Below, piece by piece: positions 28,101 through 42,404 of a DNA stretch of 64,000 nucleotides (within the stretch, counting starts at the first letter, position 1; each line of letters begins with the position of its first letter). The stretch covers positions 21,296,298 through 21,360,297 of the forward strand of contig NW_022145611.1 of the NCBI RefSeq assembly GCF_000002235.5, in the 5' to 3' direction. Source of the DNA: Strongylocentrotus purpuratus (lineage: Eukaryota > Echinodermata > Echinoidea > Camarodonta > Strongylocentrotidae). The notes below the pieces were generated by a model. It worked only from the letters and a program-made list of their open reading frames with translations. It was not told the DNA's origin and made no database searches. A program made the translations under genes and the position numbers.

Positions 28101-30091
28101 AGCCAGGGGTCTGACGGCTTTTAGACCTATCCCAGGGACTTAGTAACGAGGATCAATGCCTGACCAAAGGGCAATAGCGCATCGACTTGGTTTCTAACCG
28201 GGACCTCCTGGTTGCGAGACCATGGCTCTAACACTGAGCCATCGCGCCTCCTTTTGTAATAAATCATATTCTGAACAGTTATCATAACTTGAAGAGTTTG
28301 AGTCTAATGTATAAAGAAATACTCATCTCCAATGGTCGACATACTACAGGGGTGCATGCATGTGATTTTGCATTAGCAGTGGCCACATCTGATGACTCCA
28401 TCATCAACTTGACTGCATCAATAACATCCCCACTGTGGTTTCATGATCAATTGATGCTGCTCAAACTCACAACACTTTACTGATTAATCCATGATGACAA
28501 CAGTTTAATGAGCATCTTAAAGGTACTATGTCCCTTTTGCAGCCAACCTCAAATTCTGTAGAACTTTGCAGGAATTATGAATATGTCATGTATGTCCTAT
28601 CTATGAAATTTAAACGTTAGCAGTGTCATCATATTCAAATTATGCAAGGAAACCCGTTTACTTCCTAGACTTCACTGTCAGACACTATTGAGTGACTGAC
28701 TGACTTTTTTCCTTCTTTGGTAATAACATACATGAAAAGAGTTCTAAAGGATACATGAGCATTTGTCTACATCAATAACCCACTTCTTGTGATGGCCAAG
28801 ATTAAACTGATTGAATCCTTGCGCAGCATAAAACGTATGACCATTCGGTACAATTCGTCCTTGTTTTCACGAAGTGACGGTAGTGAGGAAAATCGTAACG
28901 CAAAGTGAATGCAATTTTTTTTCACTACCGTCACTTCGTGAAAACAGCGACGAATTGTCTGAAAATCAAGACTATTACTTTTGGGCTCTATAGCCCTAAA
29001 GTCGATTTGACAACTAATAGTCGTTATTTTCCCACTTAAAGACATTTTCAAGCCCCACCTTGTTTAGGGAAGTTCTAAATTAGTATTATCTTTCAAATGC
29101 AGTTGGAATTTAACTTTTTCATTTTTTGGGCCTGCAAATGGGACAAAGTACCTTTAAACACATACCCAAAGAGCTTGTGAAACACCTCATGCCCCCTCCA
29201 AAAAAAAGATAAATTAAATGACATTCATCAAGGTAGGAAAACATCATTATAGGGGAGGGGGCTATGTTTAAGCTATATTGGACTAGTTAATGTAGTATGA
29301 CCTTTGCCCTTTGTGCTTATAAAATCTTAAATAATTGACCCTTTTCCTTGCCCTTGTCCTCCTCCAGCAATTTCTCCACCACCCCCACCCCTCATTCTCC
29401 CTCTCTCAATATGTTGTTTACATCACACCCACTTTATCTCCACACCCACATCTTAACCTCTTTCCCTTCCCTTCTATTGTCCCAATTTTTATTTGCCTTA
29501 CTCTCTCTCTCCCTTTCTTAGTTTTTTTCTCTCATTCTCTCTTTGATTTTTTTTCTCTCAATTTCCCTTTCTCAACCCATGATGACAATTGAATGGGCAT
29601 CTTCAACACATGTTCAAAGAACTTACCCAACAATCAAATAAGAGAAACTTAAAACTACATTCTCATCAAGATAGGAAAACATCACTTTTTCAAAAGCCAT
29701 GTTGGACAAACTTTGACCTTGGTTTAACCCAAACTGGTAACCCACTGCCTTAATCTTAACCTTGCCCTTCTCCGGGGACTCTCTCTCTCTCTCTCTCTGT
29801 CTCTCCATCTTCCATGATGAATTTCTGTCGCATCCACTCTCAAACTCTTTCCCTTTCCCTCTCTCTCTCTCTCTCTTTCCCCCTTTCACATGCTGTATCC
29901 TCACCCTCCTGACTAATTTCTCTCTTCATTTTTTGGTATCTTTTTCCCTGTCTTCCAATAACTTTTCTTTTTCTTTCTTATTCTATATCTCTCCCCACCC
30001 CTCACCGTATCTCTCTATCTTGCTCTCTCTCTCTCTCTCTCTTTTTCTTTTTCTCTCTCTCTCTTTATCTTTTCCCATTCTTTCTCTCCCC

Positions 30092-30127
<36 letters not shown>

Positions 30128-33100
30128 GTTTATATCTGTCTCTCTCTCTCACTCTCATCCCCATCCACAATATCCTCATACCTGATCAGGTAATATCCCC
30201 CTTGATCTACGGAAGCAGATGTCGGCCTACAGGAAGATATTTAGAGAGCCTGATTGGGTGCGACAGGAAAATTCTAGACGTGGAGGAAGAAGTATGGGGC
30301 GATTGTCTGCATGGTCCTTGGATGAAGGAATGTAAGATTGTATCTACTTAACATGGACATTACTTTCAAACTTTCATCTCACTGTCTAGCATACTTATCA
30401 TGTATATCCATGGTCACCCTCTCTATCTCTTTAATACTCTTCCTCTGTCTGTCTGTCTGTCCGTGTGTGTGTGTGTCTCTCTCTCTCTCTCTCTTTCTCT
30501 CAATTTCTACTTTAACTTTCCCTATAGATATGTTGTAACTTTGAAACTACTTCACATCTTTCTCTTGTTCTCATTATCTCTGTCTGATATTGTTTTCCTT
30601 ATTCTTTTTGCACTGACCCTTCTAAGTTATACCAAAAAGACCGACACCAGACAGACAACAGATCAAACAAAACATTACATAATACAAATGGCAAAGAATT
30701 GGTCCGTTTGGTTGTGTGAATGAGGTATTATGAGATTTAGTTGTCTATCAAGTCCCTGGTCACACCAAAGAGACAGACATCAGGTCGACACCAGGCCGAA
30801 CACAAAAATTACATTACCGCAAAAGGCCAAGAATCGGTTGGTTCAGAGTCAGTTTAGTGGTATGACTGGGGTATATATCACTGCACAACAAAATCTTTTG
30901 GACCTCTTAACGACCTTCGAAGGTACATTCAAAGACTGAACTTTTTTTTCATTTTTCAATGTATCTATATTTTGATGCAACAAGACTACATTGATGAACC
31001 AAGAAAAACATCTTGGCCAACATAACAGATTATCTTTAATCCATAAGTCATGACCCCAGTGGGAAAATTATGGCGGGAGCGGTGAGCAATTTAGCTCTGG
31101 AATGCTGCAAAAGAGCTCTGGTAAAAATATCACTGTGAGAATAGCACACTTATAAAACCCTTACAATCTTAAAAGAGCTCCTGCAAAACAGTGTTTTTTA
31201 CACTGTCACTTAAATATGATATGTTGATACTCTAATCTCCCATCACAAAGTGAGGCATGATGGCCTTAGTAGTAGAGCAGTGGTCTTGTAACCTGGAGGT
31301 CCTGGGCTCAAAACCAATTTGATGCACTAGTGCCCTATGGAAAGGCATTAATTAATCCTCATTACCAAGTCCCTCGGAGAGGACTTAAAGCCATCAGTCC
31401 CCTTGTTGCTTTATTTCAACACATGCTTTCTTAGCAGTCAGGTAAAACAATCAAACAAACAAACCCCCTTCCCCTGTAGTGTAAGGATGCCAATGTGCCA
31501 CTGTTGACAATGAGTCTATATATCTATCAGAGATGAGTGTGAGTGTGAGTTGAGTTGAGTTGAAGTTCAGACCTTAGGAAGACGGCCTAACCATGTCACT
31601 TCAAAGGTCACCGCAGTAATCAACCGTAACTAATGTCTCATAACTTAAGTTTGGTTGACATCAAGGCAAGCTGTGCCCGGCCAGGATTGCTCCAGAAAAT
31701 TCACCAAGTTCATGATGTATAAAAGCTTATGGCCTGGTCACACATCACCGATAATCTATCATTCCCAAATTGCTCCCCTTCTTATACGTCAGACTTCAAC
31801 GATTTTATGCTAATGAGCCTCTCTCAACAATTTTATAATCCCACTGGATTACTCAAGGATTGATATTTTAGGAGAAGCCTAAACAATAATTTCTGTGAGC
31901 CAATTACTGCACTCCTTCATTGTGACATCACATGCAGAAGAAGGGATGGAGGCAGAGTGGGATCGACAGATTGACCATTTTCATACTTACTGCTATTCCT
32001 ACATTATATATGCCTATAGTTTTTCTTTATTGTTATCTGTGAGGTCTAACCAGTGCCCCATTTCACAAAACTTGTCATCAGCGACAAATGACAGTTTTTG
32101 TTATAAGCTAGTGAAATCCTTGCTTCTGATTGGTTATCAGCAGATTTGTCACTGTTTTTTGTCCTTTGTCATTGAAAAAAGGCTTTGTGAAACGGGTCCC
32201 AGGACTCAATGGATGTGTGTTATGTACAGCGAAGAATGGTGATGGCGTTCCTAAGCCATGTGTTATTTCTACCAACATCCCCCACATGATACTATTATCC
32301 CATCGTCTATCCATCACGTATGTTGACTGAGATCATTTCAAATACTTTGTGAATGTACCAGAGCTAAACAAACTGAACGTTCATCTGGATTTAATATGAA
32401 CCCACCTTTCTTGATTCATCGCACATCTATTTGAATGGAGTTACAGGCTTTTTCTGAAAGGCAGTAGAAACATAATAATATATTGGGTCTGGTATACTAT
32501 TACCTCTTCATCAAGATTATAATCCCTAGATAGCTGCACTGGGATACTTCATTTGTTGGGAGACAGAAGGGCATTACCTCTTATACTTTAAAACAGAGTT
32601 TTATTATGCCTTTCTGGCTAAGAATAGAGGGATTATCCCCAATGAAACTTTTCCCCTCCATTTAAATATCACAGACTATAAGCCCTTGGTTTTATTATCT
32701 CTTTCCAGGAATAATCTCTTTCAGGGATAATGAGTTTAAGGGGATTATCTTCTAGATCAAATTGCTTCATGCACCAAGTGTCTGGAAATAGAAGGGTGTT
32801 AGGTCATATATATTTGAACACGGAGTCGACGCCCTTCTGTTCATATGCAAAAAAGTTGGTGAGATTTAACAATCAACTTTTTGGACAGTGCTCAAAATCA
32901 CTCTTTATCTCACTGATTGGTAAGGTTTGGATCACGATTCAAATCACACACATATTACATCTTTCCTGAATATCTGCAATCACTTGCCTTTCACTCTGTA
33001 CAGTATTAAGAAGGTCAGTCGAAAGTGAGATTGTAACATTCAAGGTGATGTTTCATTCACCTAAATGGCCATGAAAGCAGGAAAGTATTAATTGCAGTTC

Positions 33101-36100
33101 AAATTTTACCCTTTTCTCCCTTGTGAACTGGCCTTCAATACCCTAACATATATTATACTGTCTATAGGCTTCACCTTAATGTCTTTCCCTTCAGCTCCCC
33201 CATTCTAATTACATAACGGCTGCATGAACCGCACTGATATTCATCTACCAAGGTCCCTGCTAGCTAATAACACCTACCACCGCAAACTAAAGAGTCCATA
33301 CCTGCTGTATTTATTGTTAGTCTGACCTTCAGGTCCTTTTAATCATTTTTGGTATGTTTATTGCACGACAGCTTGCTAGTATCCAGTTTTACAGCAAACA
33401 ATCTACACAAGAACCCTGCCATATCATTAAGACTGTGATCCAATGTGAATGTGTAGAGGAGTAGTTTCTAATCACATTGCTTTCAATGCTTTCAAATTAA
33501 TTCACTCCTATCAGTAGCAGAAATGCTATATAAACATACCACATTCATTTTTTTTTAAAGCCAGAAAGGCATCAACTCATATACTTTAATGCCTTCTGGC
33601 CCCAAACAGATAATATATATATCCCTTATTTCTTCTCCAACTTTTGAGGACAGCACACACAGACATGTATGTCTTCTTGTTAAAGAACAAGTCCACATCT
33701 ACCAAAGATTGTTGATATCAAGAGCTAAGGTCTGGGCCTTTGTTGTTTTTGGCATTCTCCACTGCAATTCCACTCAATGTGTCCTACCGGTATACAACAT
33801 GTATATTTGAACTATTTCTTTTATCCAAAAATTGAAAAATACCTTGACATGACTTTTTTGTAATGTCAGTAATACCAGAAAAAACATAAGTCAATAGTCA
33901 TATTTTTTAATGAAATAAATGGATTAATGTAAAAATGTTGTCTTTGACATTATTCCATGGAATCACCCTATTCTGAAGTTTTCTATGATAGAATTAGACT
34001 AGCTGTTTTGCTACTGATGATTCTTCATTTAATTGCCATTTTTGTAAAGCCATTCATAACCAAGAAATAAAATTTAAAAATCGCTGAAAAAATGGCTATA
34101 GATCACCGCATTTCGTGAATAAACGAAAGCATAGCTCACTGTGTGTTATACACAAACATACCAATTTTATTGTCATAGTCTACTTCTCTATTTTTTCAAT
34201 AAATCCAACTGAAAAGGTTCATTAATCTTATGATGATGATGATGATGACGGTGGCTTCTTGTAAATGAATGCCACCAATAACCACCGCTGCTGGCGGCTC
34301 ACGATGGCCCTCGCTCTCATAATTAGTCTCGCAATATTCACCGTCATCATAAAGGGCAATACGTATTAGAAAAACAGACAATTTGACAATGATTCTAGGC
34401 TTGAAAGTATCATTTTTTGGGGGAAAAAAGTGCACTCAGAGAACCATAATACTAATCAATCGTCACTAAGAGTGATTCATAAATTTGGCAACCGTCATAT
34501 GAGAAAGTTGTGTATTCTTTTACTTACATTTATTTCACAAATAAAATAAAATAAATGGCAAATGTTTCTTTCGGCTATCTTGGTTCAATAACCACAAAAC
34601 AATTATTTATTTATCATTAATAATCTATATAGTTGTTGACATGTTTTTGTTGGTAAATATAGAATCACCCTCCAGTGCTTAAGGTATACCTAACATGATT
34701 TACTACAAATTACTCTTTAGTTTAGTGCATCCGCTATATAATGTTCTTGTTATACACTCTATTAAAACATACCCAAATTGAGAAGAGTGCTTTAGTGGGA
34801 GACCATTAAAATCTCTTTTAACAGCCGAATGGTTGGCTAAGGTCTGCCCTAGACAGAACATATGCTCCTGCTATCTACCATGCCTGATTGCCGGCAATGA
34901 ATACATGCGGTGGGGAAATAACAGGCCCATATTGCTTTCAAGGCTGTGCCATTCACGCCATAAAACAGCAAGTAAATTTTTCATGCATATTGAAGCTACT
35001 ATCGACTGTGCAAGTCCATTTGCAAACAAGTCTGTTGTATTCGAACGCTGCCGAGACAATGATGGAAGGAGGGTTTATACGCTCATTTATGACAGATAGA
35101 GATATAGTGAAATAATATTTATCCTGCTCCTTTGTCCAATAATAAAGCTTTTCAGTAGTGACCCCACATATGCTTCTACAACTATTGATCCAGGCTTCAT
35201 GTCCTCAAAGGTGTAGAGTTAGGGTTAGAGTTGGGTATATGTTAGGCTAAGGTTTGGTGTTGGGTCCACAGCTAAAGGTGAGGATTCAGTTGGGGTAGGA
35301 GACTTACCGGGAGCAATTGTCGAAGGAGCAATTGTCGTACAGCCTCTTGCCTCTTCAATATTATCTCTACAACACTATTTAAGCATTACCTCTAACTGCA
35401 TATTCATTCAGTATGAAGATAGCAAGTGTAAAAGGATATGCTGCTAATTGTTAATATTGTTTCGTCTATACAATATGTACCTTTAGAAATTAAAGCTTTG
35501 TTCATTCACCTTATCATGACCTTCACCTAAACTCAGTCATGACTCAATTCATATGGATCGATTTCTTTAGAAATTGATTACATGCTATATTTGGTTATGG
35601 TTTCTTTTATGTTTGGCTGCAAATGACTTAATATAGTATTATTAACTGCTTTGAGAGAAATAGTTGTTTTTATACGCTCAAGGGAAGGTTAGAATTGTGC
35701 TATTACCTGAGGCGTGCCGAGGGCAATAGCCCAATTGTAACCTTCCCGAGAGCGTATAAAAACAACTATTTCTCTAATATTAAAGCAGTCATTAATACTT
35801 TTATATGCCCAAAAAATAAAAAATAAAAAAACTTTTGTCGAAGATGGGATTCGATCTCTTACGTACAAAAGGTGATGTAACTAAAATCACCGCCTTAAAC
35901 CGTTCGGCTATCGCGCTCTGTTACCATACATAGCAGTTTTTTCTTATATATACATTAAAATGGATTGAAAACAGCTTCGCGTGGTGGATGCTTCGCGGCT
36001 GCTCCATTAAACAGGCCCTTCTTTTACTTTTGCAATGCATATTGGCACGAAATTAGATCAAGATCTATCGGCAGATGTTGTTTTTTTGTTTTTGGAAGTT

Positions 36101-39100
36101 TATTTTCGTCTTCATGTCAACAATGCAAGATAAAATTGTCGGTAAGATCGATCGAGATTCAATTGTATTGAAATTACCGACCAATTCTTCGCACACGTAC
36201 GGTATCCTCGATTGCTCAGACCATTTTTTAACATGTAAACCTATGGGGTAACCATGGAGACTGAACTATTTTCCCAATAACCATGGTTACTGGGATTATA
36301 GAACTGTTTTAACCATGGTTACTGGGAATTTTACAGAAATAGTTGAAGTTTATGAATGCAATTTCGACCAATCAGATGGCTGGATTTCTTAAGTGAGGTA
36401 TATAATTAACTTTATTACCTGAAATAGAATATGTAATGCTATTGTTTTATAAATCGGAAGAGCTTAAAGCGTAACAATCTCCAGGAAATAGTTTGTTCTG
36501 TATTTAGTTGTAGGTCGCTATATTACAATAAAATCATGAGCTTCTAATAATTTCATCATGACAGAAAGTGTCTTGATGCGATTTGGTAAGGCTAATTATG
36601 TTTTTTTTTAAGTTGTATACTTTGAGGTTTTTGGAATCATTAAAATGATAAGAAATTGTCTCAAACATGTAGCATGAAGTATGGTTCAAACACTGCAGCT
36701 GTTTCTCATCATATTTGACATCAGAGGGCATTTGAAGAACAATCCCTGTCAAGAGACATTTGCACAAACTGACATAAACAAAATAAGTAAGCTAACAATC
36801 TATTTTGCTTCTTCACTAGAACCCATTAACCTCCTTTTTAAGGACAAACAGTACAATAGGAAAAAATGATAACGATTTCAAGTTTCAAAAACACCTTTAA
36901 AACTGAAATGCATTCATGCACTGATGATTGCCATCCAGGGTTGTGCTATTAATGTATGCTGCATTAGTTGTTTTGTTAAAAAAACACCCACAGCCTTATA
37001 GCCATTGTATATTTATTTATTCACTGACTGGATTATTTGCATCTACCTGTGTAACTGTGTGGATGAATAGCTCATGGCCATGTATGCAAAGACTGTATGA
37101 AATGATAGACTTAACAGACATTGTAATCTTATCAGACATTCATAGCAATACACTTCAAGGAGAGATGCACAGAAGGCTGGTTTTCATCAGACCGAAGTTG
37201 CAAAATAACCAGCTAATTTCAGACTCAAAGTTCGAAATTGCATCCTCACCAGACCGATACGCTCATCATAAACTAGCTCAAACGGGCGCAAATTAGTCTG
37301 CCATTTCCCAAATATGCATATCAGTTTATTTTCTCGACCAAATAACCCGCTAATTGCAACTGCTGGGCTGATGAAGGCACAAATTAGCTGGCTATTTTGA
37401 GATCGGGCAAGTTAAAATAGCAACTTATTTTGCAACTGCTGTCTGATAAGGACAGGCCTAATATGTTCTTCTCCTTTTCTCACTGTGTTATTTAGAGGGG
37501 GGGGGGGGGAGTAGGGAGCGAGCAAGGCTAAATGAATGATTTTAATGATAGTATAGGCCTTCATGTCTAATAGTAGCAGCATCTAAGCCGGTGATGTGTT
37601 CTTTAAGAATTCCATTCTGTGCAATCAATCAGACGTCGGGGTCTCTCCTACCACCCCATCTTCACACTTCTAACATTTCATGTACCTCTTGAAATATTCT
37701 ACAAGCCATGCATGAACACAATCACATTGTCACATATCGAGTACCCCAATGCAAAGACAACCTCGTGCAAAGGGGTTGTGCACTGTTCAAAAGCCCAATA
37801 GACAGAAGTGAGGACAGGCTTTCCATGCTTTAACTTTAGCAGAAGGCAATTATAAATGAGTGTACCTTGATCAAAGACAGGCCTTGGATTATTATTTAGA
37901 TGTAAATCTGGAAGCAACTGCAGTCTACAATTTATTCTGTTCACTCTAAAGTAAAATCCCAATGTTGTATTCCATCAAAAAGTGCAAATGTAAAATGTAA
38001 ATAAGCCTATAAAAACATGCAGTTGTATACTGAGAAAATGATGTGGCATTTTAAATGTTTTAAATTAGAATTTGCACAAATTATGTTGTGCGCATTATAC
38101 CTACCAGGCATATAATGTGCTTTACAAATAAGATTTATTTCATGATCTGTGGTGTATTAAATTTTAGTCATAAAGTGTTTTTCATTCACTCTCTCGACTC
38201 TACCAGTACCGGTATGTAAATTGAGGAAAGTTTGATTTAGTCGGTATGGCTTATATGCAAAAAAGCTTTTTGTTTGTCTCTCTAATCAGTACGGTGTTGC
38301 TACCTTTCTTACTTCAAATATATCTACCGGTATTATCAAATACTAGTAGATATATTTGAAGACAAATAATACAGGAAATCAAAGAAAAGTTAAAGTCAAA
38401 AATTTAACTATGTAGCCAGAGTATCTCCTGCACACTTGTTCCTAATACTTTTAATAAAAAAAGGGTGCCACCCACTATCGATGTAGTATTTCACTCATCA
38501 ATTGGACAATGTATATTTACCTTACAAGAAAAATGCATACTTCGACTAGATTAGAGTAAACACTTGATATTTTCGCTTCTATAGTTGTACTTCTGTATAC
38601 AAACTGAATGAAAATACAAATCTGTGAATGAACATTGACCTGAAGATCAACGCTTATAGAAGCCAGGTTCATACAAGAATCCATAAACTTTAAATTTATT
38701 TTGTGGTTTTAAACCTCAAGGTTATCTTGTAGTTAAAGATAAGCTTTAGTTCTGGAAATGATAGAAATAATTTCTCACAGAATCGAACAAATCTTGTACT
38801 GAATGTTCAAGATTAAAAAAATATGACATTTGCCAAATGATTTTTGTAGAAAATGTATAGGGGCTGAGTAAAGGGCATAGAAAGATAAGGAAATCAAGGT
38901 AAGTAGGCGCGGCATCATGTGCTTAACACAGGTAAGTATGTGCAAATGAGAGTTGTAGTTTTTACTGAAGATGATTTCCAGCAAGTTTTTGTGAGTTTTG
39001 TTTTAATAATACTGGTTCAAAACAATCAATCTTCTGCAGGATAAACAATCCAGAATAATAGCCATGTTCTCTTTGACAAACGATTCCGATACACTTCTGG

Positions 39101-42100
39101 TTTTGAAACTTCAAATTGTTGTGCCAAGAACAACCTTTGTTTAAAAAGTATGCATACAAATTTCATTTTCATCAGCCTGTTATTACAATGACTTACAGTG
39201 ACTGCTTGCTCAACTCATAGTGTAAACTTTGAACACTCACAATCCCATGTGAAACTGCATCTCTCTTAATAGTGGGTTGTTGTTTCAAACTTTGAGGTTT
39301 GGCAAATTTAATGTTAAAAACTGCGATCCTGTGCAAACATAGCTTCAAAGATTTTGTAAACAAACATCTTCGTTTCCTTTATGGTGAGTTCACACAGCTC
39401 AAACTTCAAAAAATGATATTGAATATTCTTGATCAGCAGCTTTGTACATATAAGAACCAAACAAAATTTTAATAGGAAGGGTACATTATTTTTCCAGAAT
39501 ACTCATGATCAAATGAGGTAAAAACGATCGTACCCAGTAGGTTATGAAATATAGAAAAAGAGGAGGTAACGCTTATTGCAATAATAATGAAGATGATGAT
39601 GATGATGATAATATTATGATTAAAATAAGAAAAAGAATAGTGGGTTCTTGGTTCTTGTATAGCATATAACCTGTCAGTCTTGACAATCCTTGGGCTCCAC
39701 AATTATTACCCCGGCATTAGCAGGACTGGCACTCCAGCGTATTTCAGGAATTGATTCCCCCGTCTGGTACCCTTGTACCTCACCTGGGTTGAGTGTGGCA
39801 AATGTAAACAAATATCTTTAAAAAGGATATTAGTGTTATGGCAGCAATAAACAGGGAGAGAGGGGGGAGGGGGGATAGGATCAGAGATTTTATTGCATGA
39901 CTGTCTTGAAGTTCAAGGTGATGTGAAGCGACCCTTAGAGTACCTGATCGCCAGATATGAGGGGGTGGGTTGAGGAATGTGAATAGAGAAGCACTATGGG
40001 ACCCTCGAACCATGTCAGAATGAAATATCAAATCGGCACGGTCATATGAACATCGATAATAGCGGGCAACATGCGTGGGTGACAATAGAGCTCTTCAAGA
40101 ATGAATATAAAAACCACAATTTTATCTCGGAGTGAAAAGACATAAAGGCTGACAGGAACCAAAAGTAGTACAGTAGGGTAATCAGTTCATGTATGAGGTG
40201 ACTTCCTACGTATGTTGTATAGAGTTTTAGCTTCTGAAATATCTAATAAGTGATTGCGTGTGGAACTTGCAGAGTTAAACAGTTTAGTTTGAGTAATAGT
40301 TTGTAAAGAATTTTTCTGAGAATATCTGATATAGGGACATGCTATCTCGTAATGTGTTATGCGCTATAAAAGAACTGAGTATTATTATTATTATACCTTT
40401 ACAGATCTGCATGTATAAAAAATGTAAAATACTCAAAAACATGTTTATATACCCGAATATCAAGCACACAAAAAATGTTTTGTTCCATATACATTTAATA
40501 TTACTGTAGTGTAGTACAAGTATGTTCCAAAAAGGTTCTATTTCCATCTTTATTGTAGTCTAAGTGTGTAAAATGACCTCAAGCTATTTTCAAATACATG
40601 AATTCCTCAATATATTCAGCAAATATCAAACCTAGGATTTCATTCAATTGAAAGACACAATGATAAAGTTGAAGCACTGCAAATCCAATCTAAACTGGGT
40701 TTTTTTTCTTCACTTGTCATCTCTGATTTCAATAACATTTCATGGATCAATCTACAGATTCCATCTCCAATCCTCCCCCACAATAATCTAATCTTATTTG
40801 AGGGGGCACCTCTGATGTTTTGGTATGAAAGCGTGTCTATCCCTGGGGAATTGCAATAACTTAAGGTGCACTGTGAATTCTAATTTACTCCTACAGCTAT
40901 GGCTCCATTCACACAAGGGGAAGCAAAATCAAATAAAGAAATGTACCGGTATACAGAAACGCTGTACAACACTCGTGTTACGTGCATACAGTGAAAGGGT
41001 GTACACTTATACATGTACTGTATGAAAAATATTAAATTGATGGGTAAAGTACCGGTATTAACAACTCATTTGGGAGCAAAGAGCACGTTTGGGGTTTGTG
41101 TACAATTCTCATACTAAAAAAGTTAATGAGGAAAATTTGATACAATACCCAACCCTTTGACAAAAATAATACTGTACAAAACGTTGAAGAGGCCTACTTT
41201 AAAAAAAATCTGAACGGGGGGGGGGGGGGGGGGATGTTTTTCCAGTGGTCTGACAGTACTTTCATAATAAAATGGAGATTGGTATGATAATTTACTCATG
41301 CATCTATTCGGTTGAAACCTGTCCAAACATTATTCTGGTTACTGGTTGCCAGACTATAAATAAAACATATTATACAACACCTACGTGGATCCTTGTCATT
41401 TGATTGGACGATTGTTGGTCACATGATATTCAATAGATGGTATATTGCACGGTCGTGCATTTTTGGTTATATGCGCCGTGCATTTTTGGTTATATGCGCC
41501 GTGCATTTTTGGTTATATGCAGACTGCGTATCTCTCTGCTGCATGTGCGCGCGCGTATCCCTGCGTGTATCTGACGCGAAGGCAATCTGCATGTAATTGA
41601 GAAGGCTTGACTCAACTGTAATTTATCTTTATAAGGAGAAAAGCATAATTTGTTGATTAACGTTCTATTAGGTCTTCTTCGATGTTGTATAAAACAAATA
41701 ATGAACGTTTTTCATTCGTTTAATAGTGCAAATATTTTCATTCGTTGAAAGATTAACGTTAATTCTATTCAACTCGGCTGACGCCTCGTTGAATAGAATG
41801 TTAATCTTTCAACTCATGAACATATTCGCACTATTGAACTCATAACCATTCATTATTTGTATACCATTTACATTACGAAATGAAGAGTGGTATGATGATA
41901 CGCATGCTCTCCTATTGCTACGCCTCAATGAAAAATATACATGTTTAAGCTCTAAAATTTATTTAAAAAACAACCAAACAAAATCTGATTTTTCTTTTAT
42001 AAAGAAAATCTAAAAAGAGCTCCCGCAAACATCATCAAAGTTTGTAGTATACCTGATAATTCCATCAAATTGACAGCCCAACTAGAGCTTGGATCAAACC

Positions 42101-42361
42101 AATTAACGAGGAAAATGACACTCGCTATGGTAATCTTTTTTTTCTTCTCTTTATTCTTGGTTAATGTGGGAGAGTCAATGATCAATATTCTTTGCCGTAA
42201 CCCAAAATATGATATAAAGCACAATTATAATTACATCCAGTTTTTCTTTTGTCAATGGTGTCTGTCACATGGGGGGAGAATCTATAAATTTCGTACTTTA
42301 TCAAGGCATGAGAAGCTTTAATAGCCTTTCACAATCCTAATCTCTTTCAAAAATAATCCCT

Positions 42362-42404
<43 letters not shown>

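Noticed and set aside
30190..30345. Two overlapping coding-like frames on plus, one starting [13 protein letters not shown]
   Set aside because: Short, two frames equally open, no recognised family, and bounded by CT-rich repeats. Could be a retroelement relic, but not supportable.
29335..30723. Ser/Leu-rich open frames resembling membrane or signal sequences
   Set aside because: Low-complexity pyrimidine tracts give Leu, Ser and Phe codons on the plus strand; no domain or splice structure.
34833..35115. Overlapping open frames with Cys-rich segments recalling a nuclear-receptor zinc finger (for example YCFQGCA)
   Set aside because: The cysteine spacing does not form a C4 finger in either frame, neither frame has convincing splice sites, and the resemblance is a few residues only.
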